From contig CM037462.1 of NCBI GenBank assembly GCA_021014325.1, forward strand, positions 15,086,135 to 15,150,134: 64,000 nt of DNA, written 5' to 3'. Each line of letters starts with the position of its first letter. Within the stretch, counting starts at the first letter, position 1. Source of the DNA: Plazaster borealis (lineage: Eukaryota > Echinodermata > Asteroidea > Forcipulatida > Labidiasteridae). The notes beneath the pieces are model-generated. The model did no database searches. It saw nothing but the letters and a program-made list of their open reading frames with translations, and was not told the origin of the DNA. This document shows positions 54,816-64,000 of this stretch, one piece after another. Both the position numbers and the translations under genes were made by a program.

Positions 54816-57800
54816 TTATACCTTGACTATCTGTGTCCTCTGTCCGATCTCTCTGGGAGTTCTCTCCTTGCAGACCTTCTTGGGGAACGGTGACATCTCC
54901 ATGGCCTCCAGACAGTCTTTAAGATGTGGTCGCAGCCTCTTCTGCTCGTACACAACAATCTCCGGGTCTCCCTTGAAGGCCAGCTCGGTGGCGTACGCGA
55001 GGGCGAACACACCGCAGTCGCTGGACCCTCTCTGACGGTGCATCCTTGGTAGACGCACCTCCCATGTCCCGCAGTCATCTTCTCCCTCACACAGATTAAT
55101 AATCTGGTGGGTCAGCTGTCGTGTCAACCCCATATTTTTGCTGTCCATGACCTTTATGTTTCCCCCGGTCTTGAGGAGCGTGACCCAGTGGCTGTTGCCG
55201 TTCTGCATCACCTGAACCCCATCTGAAACGATGGGTTTGAACTGGAGGACATTTCCGAGCACGGGCTCCTGCAGCCCTTCCAGGGCGGGGAACTGACGGC
55301 TCAACAGCCGCTGACCGGCCACGATATGATTGTCTGTCAGCCAGTCGCCATCTGCGAGGATCGTACGGTCTTTGGCTTGCAGGCCGAGCTCAGGGACCCA
55401 TGAATCGCTCTCGACCTTCACCTCATCAGATGGTCTTGTCTTTTTGGGAGGCATGAACTTGTCTTCTCCCTCGCATAGCGAATCTGCATTTCGTTTTGTC
55501 CCAGATGTATGATCCCATGAAAATACCTGCGGTTTAAGAAAAACAAAGTGTATATAAAGTTCCCTTTTATATGTTTTGTATTGCTTGGATTCTGGTCAAC
55601 ACTGCCAAATACTCATAATAGAAATTGACAACCACACCATTTATCCTGGGGCGGGGCGGTGGAGGAGGAGGACATCCCAGTTTTATACCAGTGCACCTAT
55701 AGAATGCAAACAGTCAATCTACCTGTTAGTAAGGAGTCCCTAAAGGGGGAGGGTAAAGACAAAATGGAACAGGTGAAAATTTAAAACAGGGAAATGTATT
55801 TCTTTCCCTCGAAATATTATTTCGTGACGTCAAGGGAACGAAATATATGTATTTTTTACCTCACCTATCTTTTCTTTATCTGTCCCTTTAGGATCTCTGT
55901 ATGGTGGTCATAACAACAATGTTCATTAAAGGGATTGTAAACGTTTGGTAATTGGAACCCACTGTTTCAATCAATCCTAAATAGTTGTAGATAGGCCTAT
56001 ATACCATAAAACTATACCTGTGAAAATGTCATTTCAAAAGGTGGTAGCGTTTTTGAGATATTGCCGAAAAATCTGGAGCGGTTATGTCCATGAAGGAAGG
56101 ATAATCTGCAATTGGAATACACAATCTGAGAAACGTTACTGCAGTAACGCTTCTCAGATTTAAATTTTGGGGGATAAAAAGTGATATCTTTTTCGATAAC
56201 CGCAGTATTTCAAAGTGAAAAGTTTCTCAAAATGCATTATACATATCCAAAGCTGCTGTACTTCTTACCAAGTAAGTTTTTATTGCCGTTAATTTTCAGA
56301 GTCATTACCAAACATATACAGACCCTTTAAAACAGACTAGGCCGTTTGGTTAGCATGTGACCTCAATCCTCCCATACCCTCTTCTCCTGTGTCACTCCAC
56401 ACCAAATGGTTGGACTGACCCATCGATAAGCACTTGTTATTAATTGTGCCTATGGCTGGCCGCATTCCATCTGAATCGTTTACTTTGGCAATGTCTATAA
56501 AGGATTTGGTTCACCCATACCTGATCATTTTACCAATAACTGATAGAACCCACTAATAATCGATATAAATCCATGCTAATAATCAACCAATACCGAATAT
56601 TTAATCGATACTTACCCGTTGATCGTTGAGATGGAAACGGCGAATGATAATCTTGATGTGTTTATTTTCGATGTCACTGCAGCTGATGTGAACAGTTTTA
56701 CAGCTCGGCTCGGCAGGCATGCTTTCCCTCTCCTTGAAGAAAAAGAAAAGAAAAGGGAGGGGCCTAATTTCATAGAGCTGCTTAAGCAGAAAAAAATGCT
56801 TAACAGTTTTCTGCTTGGCAGAAATGACAGGATACCAGTCACAAATTGTACATGTGACATGGTATATTTTGGCTGGTAACCTTTTTCTGGTAAGTTTAAT
56901 TTTGTTGTGCTTAGCTACTTTTTGTGCTTAAGAAGCTCTCTAAAATTGGGCCCAGCGCCCAATTTCATAGAGGTTCTTAAGCAGAAAATCTTGCTTAGCA
57001 GTTTTCCGCTTACCATAAATAAGCAGGATACCAGTCAAAAACTACTGTACATGTTACATGGTATTTTAATCTGTGTATATTGAGCTTGCGGTAACACCAT
57101 TTGTATAATATCTACTTTGCTGTGTAGCAAGACAGTTCTCAAAAGAACACAATCTACACAGAAAGGTTGATTTAGGCATTATGTACACATGGTATTACCG
57201 CAGCAAACTGAATATACATTGATACCTCACCATGCAATGCCTGGACAATGGTGCGGAAACAAATGGGGGGGGGTGCAAGTAGGCTACTTGGAAGCGAGCG
57301 GGAGAGTGGGTGGCTTTGTCAGGCATACATTAAATATTTTTTGAATTTTTCCAGCAATCGGGCCGATTCCATGAACAGCATGACGTCACTAACGCTATCG
57401 GTGCGGCTCTGTAGGTGCGGCACACGAGGTTTTTGTTTAAGAAAAAAAGGGAAAAGAGTTTTGATTGAACCATTTGGAAAATTTGGTGCGGAAATATGTT
57501 CTGAAATGTTAAAGGCAAGCATGCGCGCCATTTCAGCAAGCAAATGTTGTGTTATAATAATTGATAGCAGTGGTCACTGTCTGTAGCCTACCCGGTACTG
57601 ATCTATTGTTGTACCATTATCAAAAGGGAAAATCTTCCTCATATCATCCCACCACTTTCTAAGGGATTTATTAGATTTTTTTAATAGATGTTGGACTTCA
57701 TGTCCTTTTTTTAACATTCCTCGTGAGGAATTGGTAGCTATAACGCTACTTGTTGACCTTTAAACATGAAAATTCAAGCGCACATTTCATAGCGTATGGA

Positions 57801-58276
57801 CGGAACTCTCGCGCACTCGTGCCCAAAGGAACTAAAATGGAGTGTAAGCAAGGAGCGTTGCGAGGATGTGGTGGCATGCTGAGGACAATTAGCAATAATC
57901 TTGTATGGCAAGTGTGCGTTCACAATCAAGTCCAGTCGGTGGAAACTTGCAAAGATCCCCGATCGTCCACCTCGATTTGTATGTTCTTATTATAGGTTTT
58001 TATATTTTCTTTAAATTCACAATTTACATCCCGGAGGAAGCAGAAAGCCCTTTTTCCGACAATCCCATTTCTCAATGATTTACATCTTACAAAAATAACC
58101 AGAGTGCAATTTGGTGCTGACCAGTTTTTAAAGAGTTTTACAAGTCTTAAAAATACGTCCTACCATACAATTAAAATCTACAGTATTTTACAGGAAATTT
58201 AAAAAGTCAGCTTTTGTGTTCCTTGATAGTGAAATCTTACCGCAAAGGTAAAGGAGTCCGACACACCTGGAGACAT
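54816..58276 (-). CDS. Ulp1/SENP-like (C48) cysteine protease, two exons
   Basis: Exons on the minus strand are 58241-58276 and 54816-55526, joined in phase 0 (GTAAGA donor, CAG acceptor), giving 248 residues. The basic N-terminal region contains MPPKKTRPSDEVK. The protease domain spans about 65-225: DWLTDNHIVAGQRLL (Ulp1-type entry), catalytic His125 in NSHWVTL, Asp140 in KVMDS, Gln177 and Cys183 in RQRGSSDCGVFALAYA. The triad plus the oxyanion glutamine are therefore all present. Ulp1-type enzymes cleave ubiquitin-like proteins such as SUMO or NEDD8, but this one is not obviously a standard SENP. Similar stand-alone domains are often linked to transposons, so it may be a domesticated gene. 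The ATG at 58276 is the first in frame in exon 1; the exon continues upstream without an in-frame ATG. Introns and 3' flank carry MITEs. Confidence 0.82.
55926..56330. mobile_element. Family B TTAA-type MITE, full length, inverted
   Basis: TTAA duplications lie at 55926-55929 and 56327-56330. It starts AAAGGGATTGTAAACGTTTG and ends CATATACAGACCCTTTAA. It sits in the intron of the Ulp1-like gene. Confidence 0.9.
56759..57062. mobile_element. Two adjacent family C MITEs
   Basis: The first copy is 56759-56953 (CTAATTTCATAGAGCTGCTT to AAAATTGGGCCC). The second begins GCCCAATTTCATAGAGG at 56957 and is cut after ACATGTTACATGGTAT, where another repeat starts. Confidence 0.8.
57066..57240. mobile_element. 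TTTGCGGTAACACC-type repeat, short copy
   Basis: TATTGAGCTTGCGGTAACAC and GGTATTACCGCAGCAAACTG are inverted. It shares TGATACCTCACCATGCAATG with 43748-43768. Confidence 0.65.
57241..58190. other. Intron of Ulp1-like gene; nothing else recognised
   Basis: Frames at 57248-57586 and 57750-57995 (+) show no domain or splice support. Confidence 0.4.
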
Positions 58277-58799
58277 CGTTATCTCCAGTCCCTCGGGGAG
58301 TTGTGCCTTGCCGTCGGATTGCTGTTGGCCACAGTGGGAAGGTCGAGTTCGGCTTCTTTGCGAGAGCAGCCAAAAATGGCGACCCAAACTCGCTGGCTTT
58401 GCCAAGGTTTCCCTTGGATTTCGTTTCTTGATTCCTTTTAAAAGCGAAATTCTCGACACAAAAAGTGTGGACAAAGACTATTGTTACAGCTCGTCCACAT
58501 TGCGCAACACAAACGTTTTAAACAACAAAGAGTTTCGCGGGGAAAATAGTGACTGTTTTCAGTTACCGCCAAATTCAAGTGCCATCACTTAATCACAAAA
58601 CAGTCGTTGGTTCAAAACGGATTTGCTTGCAAAGGAAAGTTATATAATAAACACAAGTTAATGGAATGCGTTGAACAATGCATTTCTTTAGATGGTAGAA
58701 TCCTCGTACACGGATAAGAATTGAAAAACAAGGTATTTAAACTGAAACTATAAACATACATCGTTGGTTCAAAACACAAGACGAAGATTCTGATAAAAA

Positions 58800-59035
58800 A
58801 GTAGGCCTACTTTTGATAAACCGAATCCGGAGGTTGCAGGTTCAAATCCCAGCCTAGGGATTTTGGGAGGTGGTTGGGGAGCCTGCGTTATCCTTGCTAC
58901 AGGCCTACACACCAGTAAGGTTGTATGACTTCTGACTGGTGCCCCGAACAAAGAAATTGATAAAATAGGGAGACTGCCAACATTGGTAGAGCAGCGGTAA
59001 ACCTAGCGGTAGACAATTTCTTTGTTCACCCTTGA
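58800..59035 (+). mobile_element. SINE fragments (tRNA-derived)
   Basis: A T-arm-like GTTGCAGGTTCAAATCCCAG at 58838-58860, then AAAATAGGGAGACTGCCAAC and CAATTTCTTTGTTCACCC at 58960-59030. Both are parts of the type at 60515-60635. Confidence 0.55.
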
Positions 59036-59224
59036 TTTTTATAGACTTGATGCAGAGAAATTTCCCTCTGAATCTTTCATTATGCACGGGTGCTTTTCTC
59101 AAAGGTATCTGTTCAAATTGGTTTCGATTTGAAAATCGACGTGTGGCACCGTTCGCTCAAAATACCACACTCTAATAGGGAACTTTCTGCAAAATCAGGG
59201 AGACCAGTCAGCTCTGATGTACAA

Positions 59225-59640
59225 GGCCCAAGTCACGTGTGTTGTGTGTAATAATGCACGTAAAATATCCTAGTACACTTCTATCGTTAAGAGAAGGGGT
59301 TCGCCCCGGAGGCGAGATTTTTTTTCCTACGAACTTGTTGTCCCCCCATACGGCGAACTTTGTACAAACTTATTTTGATATCGCCCTCTTTTGAATCATC
59401 CTCCTCCAGCCCATGTTAATTTCACGTATGGGGACAAAAAGTTCGTAGGAACAAAAATATCGCGGGTTGGCTGCAGATTTTACCGCATCACATTGTAAAT
59501 CCTTATTTATTTATTTGATTGCACATCCAACAGCACAATTAGCGCGAATAACAGGATGAATAGGAAACGAGAAGAAATGCTCAGTTTTAAAGTTTACGAG
59601 GTGCTATATAAATGGGGTCTCATAATTCAAACAAGTTTTC
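59225..59640 (+). mobile_element. SINE type 3 fragment interrupted by a foldback
   Basis: AATAATGCACGTAAAATATC and GGGGTTCGCCCCGG match type 3. After 59465 the SINE resumes with GCATCACATTGTAAATCC, and it ends near GGTGCTATATAAATGGGG. Confidence 0.65.
59312..59464. mobile_element. Nested foldback MITE, CCTACGAACTTGTTGTCCCC type
   Basis: GCGAGATTTTTTTTCCTACG with AACTTGTTGTCCCCCCATACG on the left pairs with CGTATGGGGACAAAAAGTTC and GTAGGAACAAAAATATCGC on the right. Confidence 0.8.
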
Positions 59641-60510
59641 ACCCTAAGAATGAACTTATATGAATAAAAACTTGAATATCAAGACTTTGTGATTTAATGA
59701 GCTCAATTATTCAAACAATTAATCAAACCATTCTATAAGAACCAAAAACAAAAAAATACTACATTCATACAAATACTACAAAAGTGGACGGATGTTTTGT
59801 GTTAACAGTACTCTAAATACTACAATAATACCCGATGATATAATTTGTTATAATTTTATACAAACATTTCTTGGAATATCACATTAAAAAAATGTAAATC
59901 TATCATTTGAAAACAGTTAATAGATTCTTGAATTTGTGAAAAATGTCTAGTGGAATGGTTTTTGGGAAAGAGGACGGATCTTTTCAATAATATACTCAAA
60001 TTTATCATCGCTATATTTAACATTTTTACTTAAAAACCACATAATAGTGTTATGGTAATTAATGATTTGATGGTAGTTTATAGTTTATGACCATATTTTT
60101 AAATGCAATGGACGGATTGAAAACTTGAATATTCAAAATTTGTATATATTCCATTTCATTTTATCTTTAATTTAAGGCACAAACTCATGTTGGTGGATAA
60201 TAGTTATGAGCTTTTAAACAAATAAATTGTATACCATAATATTATAAATGCTTGTTAAAACTTTATCTCACAGATACACTTGCATTTATGTGATGTAAAT
60301 ACACTCAATTTTATGATTTAATACAAACAAAATTGTACAAAATTATCAGAACTTGAAGAAAATGAATGCATAGAAATCTAACATAAGTTTTCATTGAATC
60401 CAAATGATATGAATTACTTCACCACAAAGAGAATGAAATAATACAAAGGAAATAAAATATGAACATAGTTTAACTCGAGGTATAAGACCATTGGTTTGAA
60501 AAATCTATTT
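59641..60510. other. Strongly AT-rich spacer, nothing recognised
   Basis: There are long A/T stretches and no supported frame. Confidence 0.5.
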
Positions 60511-60514
60511 TACA

Positions 60515-60635
60515 AAATAGGGAGACCACCAACATAGGGCTAGATAGCTCAGTTTGGTAGAACGCCTGCACGTTAACACGGAGATCGTCGGTTCAAATCC
60601 CGCTCTAGTCAATTTTCTTTGTTCAACCCCAAATT
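60515..60635 (+). mobile_element. tRNA-derived SINE, best head copy
   Basis: The tRNA-like head at 60537-60608 begins GGGCTAGATAGCTCAGTTTG and has GGTTCAAATCCCGCTCTAGT. A leader AAAATAGGGAGACCACCAAC and a 3' end TTTTCTTTGTTCAACCCC are shared with other copies. Poor acceptor pairing and the repeat context argue against a working tRNA. Confidence 0.75.
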
Positions 60636-60791
60636 AAAATTTATTTACTTTCAACATTGTCCAGATATAAATAATCAACCCATATCTGCCTAACAACAGG
60701 TTAACAGTTAATGAACAAGAAGTTGGTGTCTTCCTTTATACTCTCACTACTGGTGATATGAGTGAGGAAACATGGCAAAATATAAATCACA

Positions 60792-61166
60792 CTAAAAGCA
60801 CTGAACACGTTTGGAAATTGTCAAAGACCAGTGTTCTCACTTGGTGTATCCCAGCATATGCATAAAATAACAAGTCTGTGAAAATTTGGGCTCAATTGGT
60901 CATCGAAGTTTCAAGAAAATGATGACAGAAAAAACACCCTTGTTGTACAAATTTGTGCGCTTTCAGATTGGGAATAAAAACTTCTTGCATGAAGTTTTTA
61001 TTATTTTAGTGAGAAACTACCTCTTTCTCAAAAACTACGTTACTTCAGAGGAAGTCGTTTCCTACAATGTTTTATACCATCAACAGCTCTCCGTTGCTTG
61101 TTACCAAGTAAGTTTTTATGCTAATATTTGTTTTGAGGCATTACCAAACGTGTACAATACCTTTAA
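60792..61166. mobile_element. Family A MITE, full length
   Basis: AAAGCACTGAACACGTTTGG to CAAACGTGTACAATACCTTT plus AA. The right TTAA is kept and the left is mutated. The 125-codon frame across it is repeat sequence. Confidence 0.85.
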
Positions 61167-61356
61167 AGAGAATTATGTGATTTTTCCAATGGTACACAGT
61201 TTGTTTGGATATGTTAATTTGCAAGGCAGTAAACAGCGAATGTTTATTGTAATGCACCAATAAGCAGTAAAGCGTTTATGTACTATGACCAGCCAGGCAG
61301 ATATGGGTTGAAAAATATTTCTAAAACTTTAAAACTCCACATTTTTGTTCAAACCT

Positions 61357-61710
61357 TTAAAGCAAATGTACAACATTGGTAATTGTCAAAGACCAGAATC
61401 CACACTTGATGTGACCCAACATATACATGAAATAACAAACCTGTGAAAGTTTTAGCAAAATCAGTCTTCGGAGTCATAAGAAAACGGTGAAAAACCCCAT
61501 TATATATGTTTTCACTGTTTTTAAACATCGGATTTTATCACCAGTGATAAAGACTAATTGTTCTACTCATTTCCTAAAAACTATAGCATTTCAAGCAAAA
61601 CTATTTCAAGGGAACTTTTCCAGTATGACTATCTTTATACCATGTAAGTTATGTGCAAATCTGTGAGTATTGATAATTTCAACCTTACCAATGTTGTACA
61701 CACCCTTTAA
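61357..61710. mobile_element. Family D MITE, full length
   Basis: TTAA at 61357-61360 and 61707-61710; AAATGTACAACATTGGTAAT to TTACCAATGTTGTACACACC are inverted ends. Confidence 0.85.
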
Positions 61711-61847
61711 GCGGCTTACCATTGAAAATGTCAGTGTGTATAATGCAAAAACTTAAAACTCAACAAAAGACCTCAATAAAGTTTTAAACTCTCTAGTAAA
61801 ATCTTTCTCACTATCCTCTCACTGATATGTTGATAAGCTAATAGACC

Positions 61848-63868
61848 TCAAGACATGATGCTGTTAGCGTCATCCACTGCAATTGTTGTTACTGGAATGG
61901 TGAATACAGAACGAAGATCCTGTATGGGAAAGTAAAAGGAAATGGTTAATAGGTGCATTGTAAGAAACATATACCAGATTTGGGAACTGAATTCTGAAAA
62001 TATTATCACAATTATCACAAACTGCTTGTTTTAATACTTGAACCATGTAAATTATCCTCACGTAAACACAAAATTTGTGCGTAATTTTTTCGGCTACAAA
62101 AGCCAACAAACTTGAAAATATAATTACACAGATTATATGAAATCACCAGGGCCCAATTTCATAGAGCTGCTTAAGCAGAAATAAAACATGCTTAGCAACG
62201 TTTTTGCTAAGCATAAATAAGCAGGATACCAGTCACAGATCATACATGTGACATGTTCTTTTGGCTGGTAACCTTCTTTTGTTGTGCTTAGCTGCTTTTT
62301 GTGCTCAAGCAGCTCTATGAAATTGTGCCCCCAAAAAACCTCCTGAGAAACCATAGTTCTGTTGATGAAACACACTCACCGGTGTCTTGTATCTATGACA
62401 CATCGTAAGACAGTCTTGAATGATGGGATGATCCAAGAGTCTAAAGAAGGGTACCGGGCTGAGCTTGTTGTCCCCGAGCTCACGATACACACTGGCTAGA
62501 CGCTCCTGGGAGAAGGTATCCTCCGGGTCGGAGGTCACACTGAAGCGATGGCTGTCACCGAGGGTTGGTTGACCGTGGTGTAACACCTGGGAAGAAACGG
62601 AATGGGCCGAAGCGATTAATTTCGTATTATGGCAGGTTGTAGCCGAGCTTTCTCGTGCCTCAGACTCAAGAGTTCTTGGGGCCAATTTCATAGAGCTGCT
62701 TATAAGCATAAAAAGTAGCTAAGCACAACAAAATCATGCTCACCAGAATAAGGTTACCAGCCAAAATACAATGTCACATGCACCATTTCTGACTGGTATC
62801 CTGCTAATTTCTGCTGAGCACAAAATTTGAAAGCGAATTTGTCTGCTTAAGCAGCTCTATGAAATTATGCCCTGGTTGCCACGTCATCAGGGTGTGGGTT
62901 TGACCTTATGTCCTTGAGCAGGACACTTGACTATAGTTGCTTCTCTTCACCCAGGGGTAAATGGGTACCTGTGAGGGCAGAGATGGTTCTTGTGATTGAT
63001 TTAGCTTGATGCGCTACAAACTTGGCAGCGCAGGCTGAGATTGTTTAAGGAATGAAATAAATGGCCCAGCTAGTGACCACGGGTAATAACGTTTGAGTGC
63101 CATGAGCCTTACGCCCTGATGGAATTGAGCTTTATACAAGAGGCCACTATTATTATTATTATTATAAAGATGATATAACTTTTTATTTCAGTGATTAAAA
63201 CATATTGTTTGCATGGACACAAGAGTAATCAAGACTTCTCGATGTTTAATATTTATTGTAAAATCTTTTCTATAACCCTATATGTTTTATTATATTTATG
63301 ATAGTAAATCTTTTGCTAGTTTATATAATATGGCATATGCATTGCTGTTGCATAATGTGGAGTATCAAGGTTGATCGGTATAGTGCATCGGACTCAAGTT
63401 CTAATGTCTGAAGTATCAGAGTGTGGGTTAAATTCCCAGTCAAGACATAATTTGTGTCCTTGAGCAAGGTACTTAACCATGATTGCTTCTGTGTATAAAT
63501 GGGAACATGAGAGGGCTGAGACAGTATTGTGTTGGATTAACCCCCTTAGCACTAATTGAAGCAGCTTGTGGTTGTATGCTCCCCAGGGAGTTGAGAAAGC
63601 TAGAGGAATGGTCATCAAGGATGCCCGATGAACAGGGATAATAATGTTATAAAGCGCCTTGATCTAGCTACAATGATATGTGCGCTATATAAAAACCAAG
63701 TATTATAATGACATAGATGCAGAATGGTTAGCTAACCTGTACTAATGCCTTCAGATCCACAGTGGCCTGTAGAGCAGTAGGTGGAATGCCTTCTTCAGGC
63801 GGGCCAAGGCTAGGCTCAACTCTCTTGTCTTGTAGCCTCACCTCATGACCTGCAATAATCTCCACAAC
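61848..63868 (-). CDS. C-terminal exons of an unrecognised gene (continues past window end)
   Basis: Three exons on the minus strand, all phase 0 with GT-AG borders, encode 136 residues and the stop: 63737-63868 (44 codons), 62380-62586 (69 codons) and 61848-61919 (24 codons with stop). The first exon starts VVEIIAGHEVRL after a CAG acceptor, so upstream exons must lie beyond 64000. The middle exon reads DPEDTFSQERLASVYRELGD then FFRLLDHPIIQDCLTMCHRY, predicted alpha-helical and cytosolic, with no transmembrane or signal segment. The C-terminus is VDDANSIMS. The clean phase agreement and codon-like composition make it a real gene. I do not recognise the family from this fragment. Family C MITEs occupy the introns. 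Confidence 0.78.
62149..62330. mobile_element. Family C MITE
   Basis: GGGCCCAATTTCATAGAGCT to GCAGCTCTATGAAATTGTGC, in the last intron of the partial gene. Confidence 0.85.
62678..62873. mobile_element. Family C MITE
   Basis: GGGGCCAATTTCATAGAGCT to GCAGCTCTATGAAATTATGC, in the penultimate intron visible. Confidence 0.85.
62880..63170 (+). mobile_element. SINE with degraded head
   Basis: AGGGTGTGGGTTTGACC, ATGTCCTTGAGCAGGACACT, CACCCAGGGGTAAATGGGTA, ending GAGCTTTATACAAGAGGCCA and an (ATT)n tail. Confidence 0.75.
63365..63712 (+). mobile_element. SINE, tRNA-Leu-like head, full body
   Basis: GGACTCAAGTTCTAATG, GTGTGGGTTAAATTCCCAGT, GTCCTTGAGCAAGGTACTTA, ATGCTCCCCAGGGAGTTGAG, ending AAGCGCCTTGATCTAGCTAC and GTGCGCTATATAAAAACC. 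It is nearly collinear with 36215-36570. It ends about 25 bp from an exon of the partial gene. Confidence 0.8.
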
Positions 63869-63939
63869 CTGGTACAAGAAGACAATAAAGTCAGTCAGTT
63901 AATATTCATAACACATTAAGCTGAGGCTTACAAAAAGCA

Positions 63940-64000
63940 TGGCTGAGATTTTATTAATTTTTGATTTTTGATTTTTGATTTTTTTTATGAGAGATCGCCT
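63940..64000 (-). mobile_element. SINE type 4 tail, cut by window end
   Basis: (TTTTTGA)n then ATGAGAGATCGCCT is the complement of GGCGATCTCTCAT plus A-rich tail at 26600-26640. Confidence 0.65.

Noticed and set aside
60537..60608. Possible functional tRNA gene
   Set aside because: The acceptor and anticodon stems pair poorly and the same leader and 3' tail flank other copies, so it is a SINE head.
60886..61263. 125-codon frame (+)
   Set aside because: Most of it is translation of a family A MITE; the same peptide appears at several other copies.
1..64000. CRISPR arrays, operons, prokaryotic promoters
   Set aside because: The window is intron-bearing animal DNA; repeats are foldbacks and SINEs, not regularly spaced direct repeats.

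Overview
The window is eukaryotic nuclear DNA. It has short exons with GT-AG introns, gene-poor AT-rich spacers, and a very high load of short palindromic DNA transposons and tRNA-derived SINEs. Animal genes (PLGRKT, SETD9, a Tctex1-domain dynein light chain, a C-type lectin) and the style of the repeats point to a marine deuterostome, most likely an echinoderm and perhaps a sea star. That assignment is inference. All gene models were assembled by eye from reading frames, splice consensus and phase continuity.

Layout of genes. At 1.36-2.00 kb (+) is a two-exon gene for a 76-residue secreted peptide precursor with a dibasic site and a four-cysteine C-terminal peptide. At 8.53-9.26 kb (-) is a single-exon secreted C-type lectin with a C-terminal PAN/apple-like domain. 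At 17.58-30.08 kb (-) is a six-exon gene for a type I single-pass membrane protein of 386 residues that I do not recognise. At 32.85-37.16 kb (+) is the four-exon plasminogen receptor PLGRKT (151 residues, C-terminal lysine kept). At 40.79-46.54 kb (-) is the six-exon SETD9 (470 residues, one GC-AG intron). At 50.14-50.72 kb (-) is an intronless Tctex1/DYNLT protein. At 54.82-58.28 kb (-) is a two-exon Ulp1/C48-type cysteine protease. At 61.85-63.87 kb (-) are the last three exons of a gene that continues beyond the window. No operon logic applies. The genes look functionally unrelated, although PLGRKT and the 386-residue membrane protein are divergently arranged about 2.8 kb apart.

Repeats take up much of the rest. 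(1) TTAA-flanked MITEs of 340-405 bp with ends TTAAAGG/CCTTTAA fall into three related families, called A, B and D here. (2) A roughly 190-bp palindromic family C starts GGGCCCAATTTCATAG, with about six copies inside PLGRKT introns. (3) Many foldback elements occur, including a near-perfect 588-bp palindrome (371-958). (4) At least five tRNA-derived SINE types are present, one carrying a tRNA-Leu(CAA)-like head. (5) Foldback repeats of Penelope-like style carry a CTGANGA...GAAACG signature that recalls a hammerhead ribozyme core. (6) A decayed Helitron-like coding remnant lies at 24.3-26.0 kb, with a cysteine-protease-like segment and an OTU GDGNCF motif. Nested insertions are frequent: 4.5-5.0, 38.98-39.46, 52.5-52.9 and 59.2-59.6 kb.

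I found no prokaryotic features, CRISPR array, rRNA or convincing functional tRNA gene. The most interesting candidates for undescribed biology are the four-cysteine peptide precursor, the unrecognised membrane protein, the Ulp1-like protease and the hammerhead-like repeat cores.
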